Positions 40,374 to 49,119 of a stretch of DNA of 64,000 nucleotides are shown in pieces. This DNA is from Paenibacillus swuensis (GTDB taxonomy: Bacteria > Bacillota > Bacilli > Paenibacillales > DY6): the NCBI RefSeq assembly GCF_001644605.1, contig NZ_CP011388.1:4445501-4509500 (forward strand), given 5' to 3'. The notes beneath the pieces are model-generated. The model saw nothing but the letters and a program-made list of their open reading frames with translations. It had not been told where the DNA came from and searched no databases. A program made the translations under genes and the position numbers. Positions within the stretch are counted from its first letter, which is position 1. Every line of letters begins with the position of its first letter.

Positions 40374-42845
40374 TCAAGACTGCAGTACCTGCGGCACCGA
40401 GCTTGGGCAAGTCGCTGTACACTTGTCGCCGCCTATGCAGTATACTGCGGTGCCGTCCGGCATCATCAGCTTGACAGGAATGCGCGGCGGAGCGGTCGCT
40501 TCAATGAAGAAAGTGTCTTGATCCACACGCCAAGAAACGTATACTTCACCGTGCGGCGTCGCAACAGTTCCCTTCGCCCATGTCAACGGACCTGGCTTCG
40601 GTGAGACAAGAATCTCCGCGTAACCCGGAAGGCCCGGCTTCACACCCAGCACCTCGGCTGTGAAATCATAGAGCGGCACGGCTCCCCACGCATGGCAATC
40701 ACTGCGCTGCATAAACGGGTCCTCCGCCCACGAGGTCATGTTCAAGCCGACCATTCGGTGCCAAGGCTCCCATGCCGCGTAAGCTTCCTCATAGATGCCT
40801 GCCAGCGCCAGCGCGCGGAATACGTAGAAGCCGTTGGAGTACGACATCTGCGGCAGTTCCTTGTCGCTCAGCGCGCGGCGCAGTAACTCTCTGGCATCTT
40901 CGCCAGAGACAAGCCCCGCCAGCACGCCGTATACCTGCATGTGCTGGCTGTAGGCCTCAACGTCCGGAGAATCGCGGAACATCCGCTTCTCCGGCGACCA
41001 CGCGCGCGATAGCAACGCCGCGCGCACATCGCGGGACCGCTGCCTATACTCGGCTGCCGCGTCCCCGCGCCCCGTCGCCTCGCACAGCTCGGCGACGTAA
41101 TCCAGCGCCACCGCGTACTTCATGCTGTACGCGGTGTTCGCGCCTGCATGCGTGGCCGGCGGAATCCCGTCGGGCCACGCCTCCACCCAATCGACCCAGT
41201 TCCAATACGCGGGGTCGTTAGGACCTACCAGCCCGGCATCGTCCAGCCGTCGCTCAAACCAGCCCAGTACGGCCTCCATCGTCGGCCGGTAACGCCGAAC
41301 AAGCTCAAGATCGCCGAAGTATTGATAATGATCCCAGACGATTGAAGTCCAGTCCAGTGCGAAGCCCGGGATGACCTGAGGCTCGACCGAAGGATAACGG
41401 CTTTGCAGAATGCCCGAAGGGAGCAATGAGCTGTGATAATCGTATATCGCGCGCCTAGCAAGGCGGTCGTCCGCGCTGAGTTGATACGTAAACAGGATCT
41501 GCAATCTTGTATCAAACGTGTATTGCAGCTGCTCGTAGAAAGGACAGTCCTCATATGTTTCATGCATACAACGTTGCAGCGTGTTAAGCGAAATTCGCCA
41601 CAGCGGAGCCAAACGCTCGTCCGACGAGTTGAACAACGCCTTAACCTCAAGCGGATAACCTGTTTCCCGATAGGAGAAACGCAGCAGCGTCATTGGTTGT
41701 TCGTCCGTCTGAATTTCCAATCGAATATAGCGAAACGTTCGGAACCAGAACGGTTCATATATTTCCGATGCTGCCCCCTGTGCCGCTGATCCGCACCCCG
41801 CGGCGATATATTCATCCCCGTCTCCGGCAAGAAATGTGTCTTGGAGCGAATCGCGCAACCCTTTGTTGCGCTTTCCGTGCTCAACGGGTTCGCTCTCGTA
41901 GCATTCCGAAGACAACATACGCACCCTGCTGGCTTGGCCTCCCGCAAGCTCTGCTCGCAGATACCCCGTTGTCAGCTCGCCCGCATCCAGTTCAACGATG
42001 TAAGTTGAATGGGGTTTAAGGACGAGCGGCGCTATCGCATCCTGTCCCGACAGTTGATCAGCTTTCGAAGTAAAGAACATGGATTCGTGATCCGCCTCGA
42101 CACTTCCGCTTGCAACACGGCGGGAAATTGCCCGGAAGGCGGACGGCCGTTCGAACAGAAATGGAATCGGACGAGGAGCCAATTGCCAAGGAGGAAGAAT
42201 ACCCGCGCCCAATATGGTGTCGCTTATAATAACAGCCGGCTTCCAGCTTGATGCGTCATACCCTTCAAGCTCCCATCCATGCGGCAATTGCCTACCGTCT
42301 ACACGTTCAACACCACCGAGGAATATAGATGTCATCCACGATTCCTGCTCAAAGGTAAGCGCTTCATCTTTGGAGCATAACCATTGTTCGTCCGTATGCA
42401 GGGATGCCACCACAACACCTGTATCCGCCAAGCGCAACTCTCCATCCAGCAGAAACACACCGGTATCCGCTCGCCATACGGAGGTCATCCCCGCACCGGG
42501 ACGAAAGGGTTCGGATGTGGCATAGTGCAGCACCTTCGCCGCAATCACATTGTTGCCATGCTTTATATATTCGGATACATCCACCGTTTCATAATAATGG
42601 GTGTTTCGATCCCCCTTGCAGGGGCCTATCGCTACTGAGAATCCGTTCACATAAAGCCGATACCGGCTATCCGCTGAAACCCGCAGTACAAGGCTATATT
42701 CCTCTTCGGAAGGAACCTGGAACGATTTACGGAAATAGACCAACTCATGACCTCCGGTTATGGATTGACGAGGCATGCCCTCATCCCAAATCCATTTGCC
42801 GCGAAACCGATGTGTCTCTTCCGGTGTGTGTATGTTTAGAGCCAT
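40374..42845 (-). CDS. Alpha-L-rhamnosidase-like glycoside hydrolase (GH78-type)
   Basis: An 823-residue protein without a signal peptide, so probably intracellular. An N-terminal jelly-roll domain (about residues 10-150; KWIWDEG, YVNGFSVAIGPCKG) and further beta-domains lead to an (alpha/alpha)6 barrel (about 405-745). The barrel contains the GH78-typical HETYEDCPFYEQLQY region near 395-410, where the acidic residues of the active site are expected, and WNWVDWVEAWPDG at about 551-563. A C-terminal beta-sandwich follows. It should release rhamnose, or a related sugar, from imported oligosaccharides. ATG 42845 lies 11 bases after GAAAGGG; a longer start at 42878 is less likely. It follows the sugar-catabolic operon on the same strand. 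Confidence 0.85.
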   Translation of the reverse strand: MALNIHTPEETHRFRGKWIWDEGMPRQSITGGHELVYFRKSFQVPSEEEYSLVLRVSADSRYRLYVNGFSVAIGPCKGDRNTHYYETVDVSEYIKHGNNVIAAKVLHYATSEPFRPGAGMTSVWRADTGVFLLDGELRLADTGVVVASLHTDEQWLCSKDEALTFEQESWMTSIFLGGVERVDGRQLPHGWELEGYDASSWKPAVIISDTILGAGILPPWQLAPRPIPFLFERPSAFRAISRRVASGSVEADHESMFFTSKADQLSGQDAIAPLVLKPHSTYIVELDAGELTTGYLRAELAGGQASRVRMLSSECYESEPVEHGKRNKGLRDSLQDTFLAGDGDEYIAAGCGSAAQGAASEIYEPFWFRTFRYIRLEIQTDEQPMTLLRFSYRETGYPLEVKALFNSSDERLAPLWRISLNTLQRCMHETYEDCPFYEQLQYTFDTRLQILFTYQLSADDRLARRAIYDYHSSLLPSGILQSRYPSVEPQVIPGFALDWTSIVWDHYQYFGDLELVRRYRPTMEAVLGWFERRLDDAGLVGPNDPAYWNWVDWVEAWPDGIPPATHAGANTAYSMKYAVALDYVAELCEATGRGDAAAEYRQRSRDVRAALLSRAWSPEKRMFRDSPDVEAYSQHMQVYGVLAGLVSGEDARELLRRALSDKELPQMSYSNGFYVFRALALAGIYEEAYAAWEPWHRMVGLNMTSWAEDPFMQRSDCHAWGAVPLYDFTAEVLGVKPGLPGYAEILVSPKPGPLTWAKGTVATPHGEVYVSWRVDQDTFFIEATAPPRIPVKLMMPDGTAVYCIGGDKCTATCPSSVPQVLQS

Positions 42846-42952
42846 AGTCAATTCAACCCTTTCCTGATCATGTAACAAAAATCAAGCGTCCCATATATCA
42901 TATAAGACGCCGCGTTCTGATACTATTATCTTTTGTTGATGTTTGTTATCTA

Positions 42953-43618
42953 TTAAGCGATGCAATCTCTGAACTGCTTCGTGAGTTCCTGGATATTCTC
43001 GCCCTTGCGGAAAATACTGGACGTACCCGCCACGAAGATATCCGCGCCGGCCTCGCGCATCCGCACGGCGTTCTCCCAGCTTACATTGCCGTCGACTTCA
43101 ATCTCAATATCGGGGTAGCCTTGCGCCGCCAAATAAGTCTTGACGTTGGAAAGCTTCTTTAGCGTGGCCGGCACTAGCTTCTGACCGGCGAAGCCGGGGT
43201 TGACCGTCATGATGAGCAGCACATCGATGTCATCCAACACATGCTCCACGGTATAAACAGGTGTCGCCGGATTTAACGCAACGGCTGCCTTCGCCCCGCG
43301 CTCGCGAATGGCCTGCAGTGTGCGCTGCAAGTGGGTTGTGGACTCCTGATGGACGGAAACGATGTCGCCCGGCCGGATGTCGAACAGGTGAAGATGATCC
43401 TCAGGACGCTCCATCATCAGATGCAGATCGAACGGAATCGCCGTCAGTTCCCTCACACAGTTCATCAGATCCGGACCTAATGTGAAATTAGGAACGAATC
43501 GTCCGTCCATAATGTCCCAATGCAAATATTCAACGCCAGCCTGCTCCAGCTCGCGCACTTGATCCTCCAGACGCCGGAAATCCGCGCACATCATGGAGGG
43601 GGAGATTTTGCCTGCCAT
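42953..43618 (-). CDS. Ribulose-phosphate/allulose-6-phosphate 3-epimerase family enzyme
   Basis: A 221-residue TIM-barrel ketose-phosphate 3-epimerase. Metal-binding and catalytic motifs: KISPSMMCADF (about residues 4-14), HWDIMDGRFVPN (about 33-44), DLHLMMERP (about 64-72), MTVNPGFAGQ (about 139-148) and EVDGNVSW (about 172-179). The VNPGFAGQ and ADIFVAGTSSIF motifs look closer to D-allulose-6-P 3-epimerase (AlsE) than to housekeeping Rpe, but both activities are possible. ATG 43618 has a perfect AAAGGAGG. It ends the operon of isomerase and two dehydrogenases. Confidence 0.9.
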   Translation of the reverse strand: MAGKISPSMMCADFRRLEDQVRELEQAGVEYLHWDIMDGRFVPNFTLGPDLMNCVRELTAIPFDLHLMMERPEDHLHLFDIRPGDIVSVHQESTTHLQRTLQAIRERGAKAAVALNPATPVYTVEHVLDDIDVLLIMTVNPGFAGQKLVPATLKKLSNVKTYLAAQGYPDIEIEVDGNVSWENAVRMREAGADIFVAGTSSIFRKGENIQELTKQFRDCIA

Positions 43619-43670
43619 AAGAGGTCCTCCTTTCGTTAAAGGGTTGGTTCCTGTTGCTTGCATATGTCGG

Positions 43671-44708
43671 TTAGGGCTTCACAATGACACGGAAGCCTTC
43701 GTGGCTCTCCGCTTTGGCAATCGCTTCGTTAATGTGCTCCAGCTTGAATTGATCCGTCGCGTACTTCTTCATATCGATCGTGCCGTTGTTAATCAGCTCC
43801 ACGGCCTGGCGGTGATGTCTTGGCAATGACCCATGCGCGCCATGCACGAACAATTCCTTATAGTGAATGATATTGGTGTCAATCGTCACTTTGGAGCGGT
43901 CCTTCGGCAATCCGCCGAACAGATTGACGCGGCCGCGGTTGCGAGCCATGTAGATCGCATCGGATTGGGCTTCCGGGGATGGATTGCAAGTGATGACCAC
44001 TTCCGCTCCCAAACCGCCGGTTTCTTCCAGCACACGCTCGATGCTGTTTTCTTCCGCGGCGCAAATATACACATGGGCGGCATCAATCTTCTTGGCCATC
44101 TCCAGCCGCGGTCGGGAACGGTTCACCAGAATGACCCTTGCCCCCATGTTACGCGCGACTTCGCACAGCATACATCCGATGGGACCCGCGCCAAGGACGA
44201 CAACGGTGTCGCCAATGTTGACATTTGAGAGTTCCAGACCGTTCAACACGCATGCTAACGGCTCAGCCAGGGCGGCTTCCTCGAACGTGACATGATCGGC
44301 GATTTTGTGAATCGGACCGTAATTGACAACCATTTTGTTCAAAAGAACGTATTCCGCAAAGCTCCCCGCAAACTGGTATCCCATCGCATAGTTGATTTGG
44401 CAGTTGTTGCCTTGCCCTGCTTCGCAAAAGATGCATTCGCCGCACGGCACATCCGCGCCAAGGGATATGCGGTCTCCCGCCTTGAACCGCTTCACATTCT
44501 TGCCGACCGCTTCAACGCGGCCCGATGCCTCGTGACCCAACACTTGCGGCAATTGGACCCGGGCGTTGCCATGGTGATAAATCCGAATATCCGAACCGCA
44601 AATGCCTACCGCTTCCACTTTCATCAGAATGCTGTCGTCATCCACCTCGGGAACGGGCAAATCCTTTACAACCATCTGATCCAATGCTTCCAGTACCGCT
44701 GCTTTCAT
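43671..44708 (-). CDS. Zinc-dependent medium-chain alcohol/polyol dehydrogenase (first of two)
   Basis: A 345-residue MDR-superfamily dehydrogenase. Catalytic zinc: Cys37 in VGICGSDI, then GHEASG with His59. Structural zinc: four Cys in CGECIFCEAGQGNNC (about residues 90-104). NAD-binding motif GAGPIGCMLCEVARNMGARV at about 173-192. Related enzymes oxidise sorbitol, threonine or phosphorylated polyols. It lies 21 bases downstream of the GatD-like gene with a separate ribosome binding site. A paralogue rather than a duplicate: the two share only the family pattern. Confidence 0.88.
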   Translation of the reverse strand: MKAAVLEALDQMVVKDLPVPEVDDDSILMKVEAVGICGSDIRIYHHGNARVQLPQVLGHEASGRVEAVGKNVKRFKAGDRISLGADVPCGECIFCEAGQGNNCQINYAMGYQFAGSFAEYVLLNKMVVNYGPIHKIADHVTFEEAALAEPLACVLNGLELSNVNIGDTVVVLGAGPIGCMLCEVARNMGARVILVNRSRPRLEMAKKIDAAHVYICAAEENSIERVLEETGGLGAEVVITCNPSPEAQSDAIYMARNRGRVNLFGGLPKDRSKVTIDTNIIHYKELFVHGAHGSLPRHHRQAVELINNGTIDMKKYATDQFKLEHINEAIAKAESHEGFRVIVKP

Positions 44709-44729
44709 CGTAATCCCTCCATGTCGTCT

Positions 44730-45776
44730 TTAGGATAAGTTCGTATACATGACTTTGTTATAAAATGCCGTCCGGTCGCGCATCATCTCCATCGCTTCGC
44801 GCAAACCGTCCAGATCAGTCCGGTGTGTGATTAGTCCTTTCAGGTTGAGCCGACCTGCAACCATGAAGTCCAGCGCCAGCTTCCATTCGTTCTTGGGCAT
44901 GCTCGCATACGACGAATTCCAGGTGCCGCTCACGGTAAGCTGCTTGCGCAATATTTCCCAATATCCGTTCTGGGAAAGCTTCATCTCGCCGGCCGGATTG
45001 CCCATCAGCACGACACGGCCGCCGGAACGCGCCGCCTTGAGGCAATTCTCCCATGACGGCGAAGAACCGGCTCCTTCGACACAGACGTCTGCCCCGCGGT
45101 CATTCGTCACGGAGCGCACCCATGCTTGCACATCCTGCTCAAACGCGTTCACCGTGTGCTCGAAGCCCTGTTCGCGGGCGAATGCCAGCTTCTCAGGGTC
45201 GATATCCGCAAGAAGAACGCGGCTTGCGCCCCACGCCTTCGCCCACAGTCCGAGCATGATGCCGATCGGACCTGCGCCGCTGATGAAGACGGCGTCGCCG
45301 ATGTCGATCTTCGCCTGTCGGAGCGCATGGATGGCGACCGCCGCAGGTTCCGCCATGGCAATCTCTTCGTAGCTTAACGCAGCCGGCGCGGGAACGATGT
45401 TCCACAGCGGACAAGCGATATATTCCGCGAAAGCCCCGTCCGAGCGGGATCCCATGTAGTCATAATTCGAACAGGTGGCATAGTCGCCAATTTCGCAGGA
45501 AGGGCAGCTGCGGCAAGGGAGGAGCGGGAACACCGCGGCGCGCATGCCGATCAGAGAGGCGTCGACGCCCTCGCCGACAGCCGATATTTCTCCCGCGAAT
45601 TCATGTCCCGGCACCGTTGGGAACGAATACGTGCCTTTCGTGAAGACGCGCGGAATGTCGGAGCCGCATACGCCGCAGGCGCGGACCTTTACGAGAACTT
45701 CACCGGCCCCCGGTGACGGCATGCCGATGTCCTCTACCCTCAAGTCGGAAATGCCGTGCAGAACAGCTGCTTTCAT
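44730..45776 (-). CDS. Zinc-dependent dehydrogenase, galactitol-1-phosphate 5-dehydrogenase-like (GatD)
   Basis: A 348-residue MDR dehydrogenase. Catalytic zinc ligands: Cys in ACGVCGSDIPRVF and His-Glu in PGHEFAG. Structural zinc: C-x2-C-x2-C-x7-C in CRSCPSCEIGDYATC (about residues 89-103). NAD motif ISGAGPIGIMLGLWAKAWGA at about 165-184. The DIPRVFTKGTYSFPTVPGHE region resembles GatD, which oxidises galactitol-1-phosphate to tagatose-6-phosphate; the real substrate here is unknown. The gene has AAGGAG upstream, and a 40-base GTTT/GTTC tetranucleotide tract lies directly before it. Confidence 0.88.
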   Translation of the reverse strand: MKAAVLHGISDLRVEDIGMPSPGAGEVLVKVRACGVCGSDIPRVFTKGTYSFPTVPGHEFAGEISAVGEGVDASLIGMRAAVFPLLPCRSCPSCEIGDYATCSNYDYMGSRSDGAFAEYIACPLWNIVPAPAALSYEEIAMAEPAAVAIHALRQAKIDIGDAVFISGAGPIGIMLGLWAKAWGASRVLLADIDPEKLAFAREQGFEHTVNAFEQDVQAWVRSVTNDRGADVCVEGAGSSPSWENCLKAARSGGRVVLMGNPAGEMKLSQNGYWEILRKQLTVSGTWNSSYASMPKNEWKLALDFMVAGRLNLKGLITHRTDLDGLREAMEMMRDRTAFYNKVMYTNLS

Positions 45777-45795
45777 CAGGTTTCCACTCCTTCAC

Positions 45796-45835
45796 GTTCG
45801 TTTGTTCGTTTGTTTGTTTGTTCATTCGTTTGTTA
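45796..45835. repeat. GTTT/GTTC tetranucleotide microsatellite between two operon genes
   Basis: Ten consecutive tetramers of the form GTTT, GTTC, ATTC or GTTA fill 45796-45835. The tract ends in the TAA stop of the isomerase gene (45833-45835) and lies about 20 bases upstream of the GatD-like start. Such tracts can change in length by slippage and alter intercistronic spacing. Confidence 0.75.
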
Positions 45836-46735
45836 CGCTTTGACGAATTGTCTCCAGTAGTTCACGGAATCCACATGATCCTGAATAATCTTGAATTCGC
45901 TTCCCCAAGCCTCGCGGTGCCCAATTTCGAAGATCAGCTCCGCCTCCTCCGCGCCGGAAGCTTCAATCGCCTCAAGAAGCGGTTCCCCAAGGACGATGCC
46001 TACCTTGTTATACTCCTCGGTGAACGGCCAATGACGGCTGTGGTTCAACTCCGTTTGCTGAATATGAATAATCGGCGAGTCCTTGCCGAGCTCCCGAACC
46101 CAGCGGTACGGATCCCGATCGTTCGGATGCGGCGCGTGGCCTACATCGAGACAGATTTTGAACGGAAGACCTGCCCCGTCATTTAACCGCTCCAAGAGCT
46201 CCTTCGTATCTGCCACGGTATTGGCCATCTCGCGGGGAATCGACATCGGTTCGAACATCAGAAATTCCATCCCGAGATCGCGGCAATGCCAGCTGAGTTC
46301 TTTCCAGTGCTTCAAGCCTTCCTCGATGATATATTCACGGCGCTTCGGATCGTCATAATTCGCGAACGTGAGAATGCCGAAGTGGCTGCCGGTTGATTTG
46401 GCTCCCATTTCCGTGGATATCTGCGCGAACTTCTTGAACCAATCAAGCCAAACTTTGCGCATCGCCGCATCCGGATGCATGAAGTGGTTAACGCGAGTGA
46501 AGGCGCTGGTGAAGGTGCTTGTGATTTCGAGCCCGTATTTAGCCGTGTTTTCATTTATAAGATGGACCTGCTCCTTGACAACCTCTTCCGGCAAAAACAC
46601 ATTCAGCAAATCCGCAACAAACTGCACATACTTGAGTCCCATGTCTTCCGCGACAATCTTCGTCCACACATGCGGCTCCACATATTTGTTGATGGCAAAA
46701 CCCAGATTGATTCCAAGCTTTAAATTTGCGGGCAT
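45833..46735 (-). CDS. Sugar phosphate isomerase/epimerase family protein (xylose-isomerase-like TIM barrel)
   Basis: A 300-residue protein of the AP-endonuclease-2/xylose-isomerase-like TIM-barrel superfamily. Candidate metal ligands are Glu in FEPMSIP (about residue 158), Asp-x2-His in CLDVGHAPHP (about 195-198), His in IIHIQQTE (about 223) and Glu in IFEIGHRE (about 270). It probably isomerises or epimerises a ketose or ketose-phosphate in the cytosol. First gene of the operon with the dehydrogenases and the epimerase; its promoter contains the regulator's apparent operators. GGAGGTG precedes the ATG. Exact substrate is unknown. Confidence 0.85.
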   Translation of the reverse strand: MPANLKLGINLGFAINKYVEPHVWTKIVAEDMGLKYVQFVADLLNVFLPEEVVKEQVHLINENTAKYGLEITSTFTSAFTRVNHFMHPDAAMRKVWLDWFKKFAQISTEMGAKSTGSHFGILTFANYDDPKRREYIIEEGLKHWKELSWHCRDLGMEFLMFEPMSIPREMANTVADTKELLERLNDGAGLPFKICLDVGHAPHPNDRDPYRWVRELGKDSPIIHIQQTELNHSRHWPFTEEYNKVGIVLGEPLLEAIEASGAEEAELIFEIGHREAWGSEFKIIQDHVDSVNYWRQFVKA

Positions 46736-46755
46736 TCCGGCACCTCCGTGTGATA

Positions 46756-46799
46756 TGTATTACTGATATAATTTAATACTATTTTGTATCAGTGATACA
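46756..46799 (-). promoter_or_regulatory. Operator pair of the GntR/LacI-type regulator at the isomerase operon promoter
   Basis: GTATCAGTGATAC (46786-46798) is a perfect palindrome with one central base. A near-copy, GTATTACTGATAT, is at 46757-46769, so the centres are 29 bases apart. On the minus strand the first lies in the 17-base spacer between TTGCAT and TAGTAT, and the second lies just past that -10. A third related site, GTATTAGTAAAAC, is found in the regulator's own promoter (48133-48145). This pattern is what a dimeric repressor with two operators would give. Confidence 0.65.
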
Positions 46800-46819
46800 T
46801 GCAACCCCTTACGCAAATT

Positions 46820-46859
46820 AAAAAAACTCTATGATCGTTGTTAAACGTTCACAGAGTTT
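46820..46859 (-). terminator. Terminator of the GntR/LacI-type regulator gene
   Basis: AAACTCT (46824-46830) pairs with AGAGTTT (46853-46859), with an inner CGTT/AACG stem, followed on the minus strand by seven T. Confidence 0.8.
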
Positions 46860-46863
46860 ACCT

Positions 46864-48081
46864 CTATTCCATGCCTATTCTGCTGACACTTTCGCGCAGC
46901 ACCAATTCGGTCGGGAGCTTCACGGTCAACGCCTCCGCTTCGGGATGCCGTATTCTTTCGAGCAGCAGCTTTGCCGCGCCTTCGCCTAGCGGCCCCGTCG
47001 GTTTGCGCACCGACGTTAACGGCACGGCCAACACCCTTGCGAATGCCAAATCCGTGAACCCGGCCACGGATAAATCCTCCGGCACTCGGCGCCCGATCCG
47101 TCCAGCCGCGTTCATAAGCTGCAGAGCGACATAATCATTGGAACAGAATACAGCCGTCATGCCCGGATTGTTGTTCAGATATCGCTGCAGTACATCCTCC
47201 GCAGCCTCCGTTTCCTGATGGCGGTCTCCCCACTTCAATAGCACGGCTTCGCTCTGTACCGCCATCCCCCTGTCCGCATGGGCTTGCGTATAACCGTAAT
47301 ACCGATCCTCTCTGCTCATGATCCCTGATATATCCTCCGAGACGAAGCCAATTAACCGATGGCCCATGTCCGCTAAATATTGAGTCAACTGATAAGCGCC
47401 CTGGAAGTGATCATGATATACACTGGACATCCGGATTTCACGGAACATCCGGTCAACGAGCACGATCGGATACTTCTCAAGATGAAGCCGAAGGACCTCA
47501 TCACCGCAAGTTCTCCGATTCCCTGGAAACAGAATGATGCCTTCAATACCCGGAGATGCCTTCAAGTCGCGTATAATTGCTTCTTCCGCGTCCAGCTCGC
47601 CGTCTGAAAACCGAAGCACGGCTTCATATCCTTCGGACTGAAGCGCTCTTGATGCGGCTTCGCACACCTTGCCCGCATATTCGTCCAACGCCGGAACGAC
47701 AATGACGACTGTCCGCGGGACCGACCGGCTCGGGTGGTCCTTTACGGAAGCTTCGAATTGCCGATTATTCCTAATCGGGCTGCCGGAATTCTTTGTTTCA
47801 CCCGACACATTATCACTATGATCTTCCGACAGCTTTACCTCCGCTTTTGCCAAGAACGTCCCTCGCCGGGGTAATCGGTACACGACCCCTTCCTTCGCCA
47901 ACTGAAGCAAGGCCTCCTTGCTGGTCCGCGTGCTCACGCCGAACAGTTTCGCAAGCTCCGCTTCGGAGGGCACCGGATCATGAGGCTGTAATCCTTGCTC
48001 GAGAATCAGCTCCAGAATACGCAACCGCATTTGCTCGTACAAGACAACTGGCCCCTTCTTTAACTGTACTATTTCCCGCAT
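46864..48081 (-). CDS. Transcriptional regulator, GntR-type DNA-binding domain fused to LacI-type sensor (AraR-like)
   Basis: A 405-residue repressor with a chimeric layout like B. subtilis AraR. The N-terminal GntR winged helix (about residues 10-78; VPSEAELAKLFGVSTRTSKE) is joined by a long linker (about 80-125) to a periplasmic-binding-protein-like sugar sensor (about 126-400; IEGIILFPGNRRT, FCSNDYVALQLMNAAGRIGR, VAGFTDLAFA). It should bind a free sugar and release DNA. GGAG eight bases before ATG. It is immediately upstream of the isomerase-dehydrogenase operon, the likely target, and has a candidate site in its own promoter. Confidence 0.92.
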   Translation of the reverse strand: MREIVQLKKGPVVLYEQMRLRILELILEQGLQPHDPVPSEAELAKLFGVSTRTSKEALLQLAKEGVVYRLPRRGTFLAKAEVKLSEDHSDNVSGETKNSGSPIRNNRQFEASVKDHPSRSVPRTVVIVVPALDEYAGKVCEAASRALQSEGYEAVLRFSDGELDAEEAIIRDLKASPGIEGIILFPGNRRTCGDEVLRLHLEKYPIVLVDRMFREIRMSSVYHDHFQGAYQLTQYLADMGHRLIGFVSEDISGIMSREDRYYGYTQAHADRGMAVQSEAVLLKWGDRHQETEAAEDVLQRYLNNNPGMTAVFCSNDYVALQLMNAAGRIGRRVPEDLSVAGFTDLAFARVLAVPLTSVRKPTGPLGEGAAKLLLERIRHPEAEALTVKLPTELVLRESVSRIGME

Positions 48082-48132
48082 GCCAATGGCTCCTTTACAC
48101 TCCGCACAATTTCCTTATTCTACAACTTTTAT

Positions 48133-48145
48133 GTATTAGTAAAAC
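48133..48145 (-). promoter_or_regulatory. Possible autoregulatory operator of the GntR/LacI-type regulator
   Basis: GTATTAGTAAAAC resembles the operator palindrome at the isomerase promoter (GTATYA-S-TGATAC; mismatches only in the right half). It lies 52 bases upstream of the regulator start, in the divergent region shared with the AraC gene. Confidence 0.4.
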
Positions 48146-48351
48146 ATATTTAATCAGAAGATGCAATGCGCACCAAACCGCGCCGATGTGGAAATGGTCT
48201 GATTTTATTTTGAAATTCAAACGAAAATCTCCCGCATTACCGAGGAAAGCACCATTTTCTCATAATGTATAACCGCTTTCTATCCGTAGCTTCGCTGTTG
48301 AGGGCATATAATGGTTACATGCCTTATCAATGTAATGTAGGAGAGAAACTA

Positions 48352-49065
48352 ATGATTCAATTTCCCCCAATCAGCCGCGCGGAAGCCCTGTTGGCCGAGG
48401 ATATGTTGCGCCGGAAGATGAGTCAGGCCTTTCGAATCGAGTTCATGTTCTTTGCGGGGCAGAAGTCCGAATTCATATTGTGGCTGCAAGAATGCACCCC
48501 TGCGGTCCAAGGAGTCTCGTGGGCCATCTGGACCGAGTGGTACTATACGATCGCGACGCCTTTGCTTTCCATAGCCAATCGAATCCATATCAACCGCGGC
48601 AGCGATTCTGTTGTGGACTCGGATACATTAATGCGAATTACCTCGCATCACAGCCGGGATTCCGCGCTAAACTATTTAAGCGATTATGGCGCCAAGCTGT
48701 TCACGTTCCGGGATCTCATCCATGTGACAACGGACAAGGACGCCGAACTCATCGCCCGCTTACACAGTTATATCGCATCCAACCTCCATGCGGACCTTTC
48801 CTTGAGCAGCCTTGCCGATATCGTCCGTCTGAATGGAAGCTACTTAAGCCGATTGTACAAAAGCGTTACGAATCAATGTTTAATGCATTATATTACCGAT
48901 GAACGAGTTAAACGCTCGAGAGCGCTGCTGCGCGACAACCGCCTGAAAGTGCATGAAATCGCCGGAAAGGTGGGCTTTCTATCGCCTCCGTATTTTACAC
49001 GTTTTTTCAAAAAAGAGACGGGAATGACGCCCATGGAATACCGGGAGTTGGTCCTCAATCATTAA
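48352..49065 (+). CDS. AraC family transcriptional regulator
   Basis: A 237-residue regulator. The N-terminal 130 residues are not a recognisable cupin. The C-terminal AraC domain (about residues 135-234) has helix-turn-helix units LSLSSLADIVRLNGSYLSRL and VHEIAGKVGFLSPPYFTRFF, ending with the usual GMTPMEYREL. Start ATG 48352 has GGAGAG eight bases upstream; a longer frame from 48265 lacks one. Divergent from the GntR/LacI-type gene. The target is unknown; the neighbouring esterase and catabolic genes are candidates. Confidence 0.88.
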   Translation: MIQFPPISRAEALLAEDMLRRKMSQAFRIEFMFFAGQKSEFILWLQECTPAVQGVSWAIWTEWYYTIATPLLSIANRIHINRGSDSVVDSDTLMRITSHHSRDSALNYLSDYGAKLFTFRDLIHVTTDKDAELIARLHSYIASNLHADLSLSSLADIVRLNGSYLSRLYKSVTNQCLMHYITDERVKRSRALLRDNRLKVHEIAGKVGFLSPPYFTRFFKKETGMTPMEYRELVLNH

Positions 49066-49066
49066 C

Positions 49067-49107
49067 AAAAGAAAATCTCCCGCGCAAATGGTCGGGAGAT
49101 TTTCTTT
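49067..49107. terminator. Bidirectional terminator
   Basis: AAAGAAAATCTCCCG (49068-49082) and CGGGAGATTTTCTTT (49093-49107) form a 15-bp perfect stem, AT-rich at its base. It serves the AraC gene on the plus strand and the esterase-like gene on the minus strand. Confidence 0.9.
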
Positions 49108-49119
49108 GTAATTCTGTGA

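Noticed and set aside
43671-45776. Two adjacent zinc dehydrogenases considered as a recent tandem duplication
   Set aside because: Both start MKAAVL, but their zinc-loop and NAD-motif sequences differ too much; they are older paralogues.
45796-45835. Repeat tract considered as a CRISPR array
   Set aside because: The units are contiguous tetramers without spacers; it is a microsatellite.
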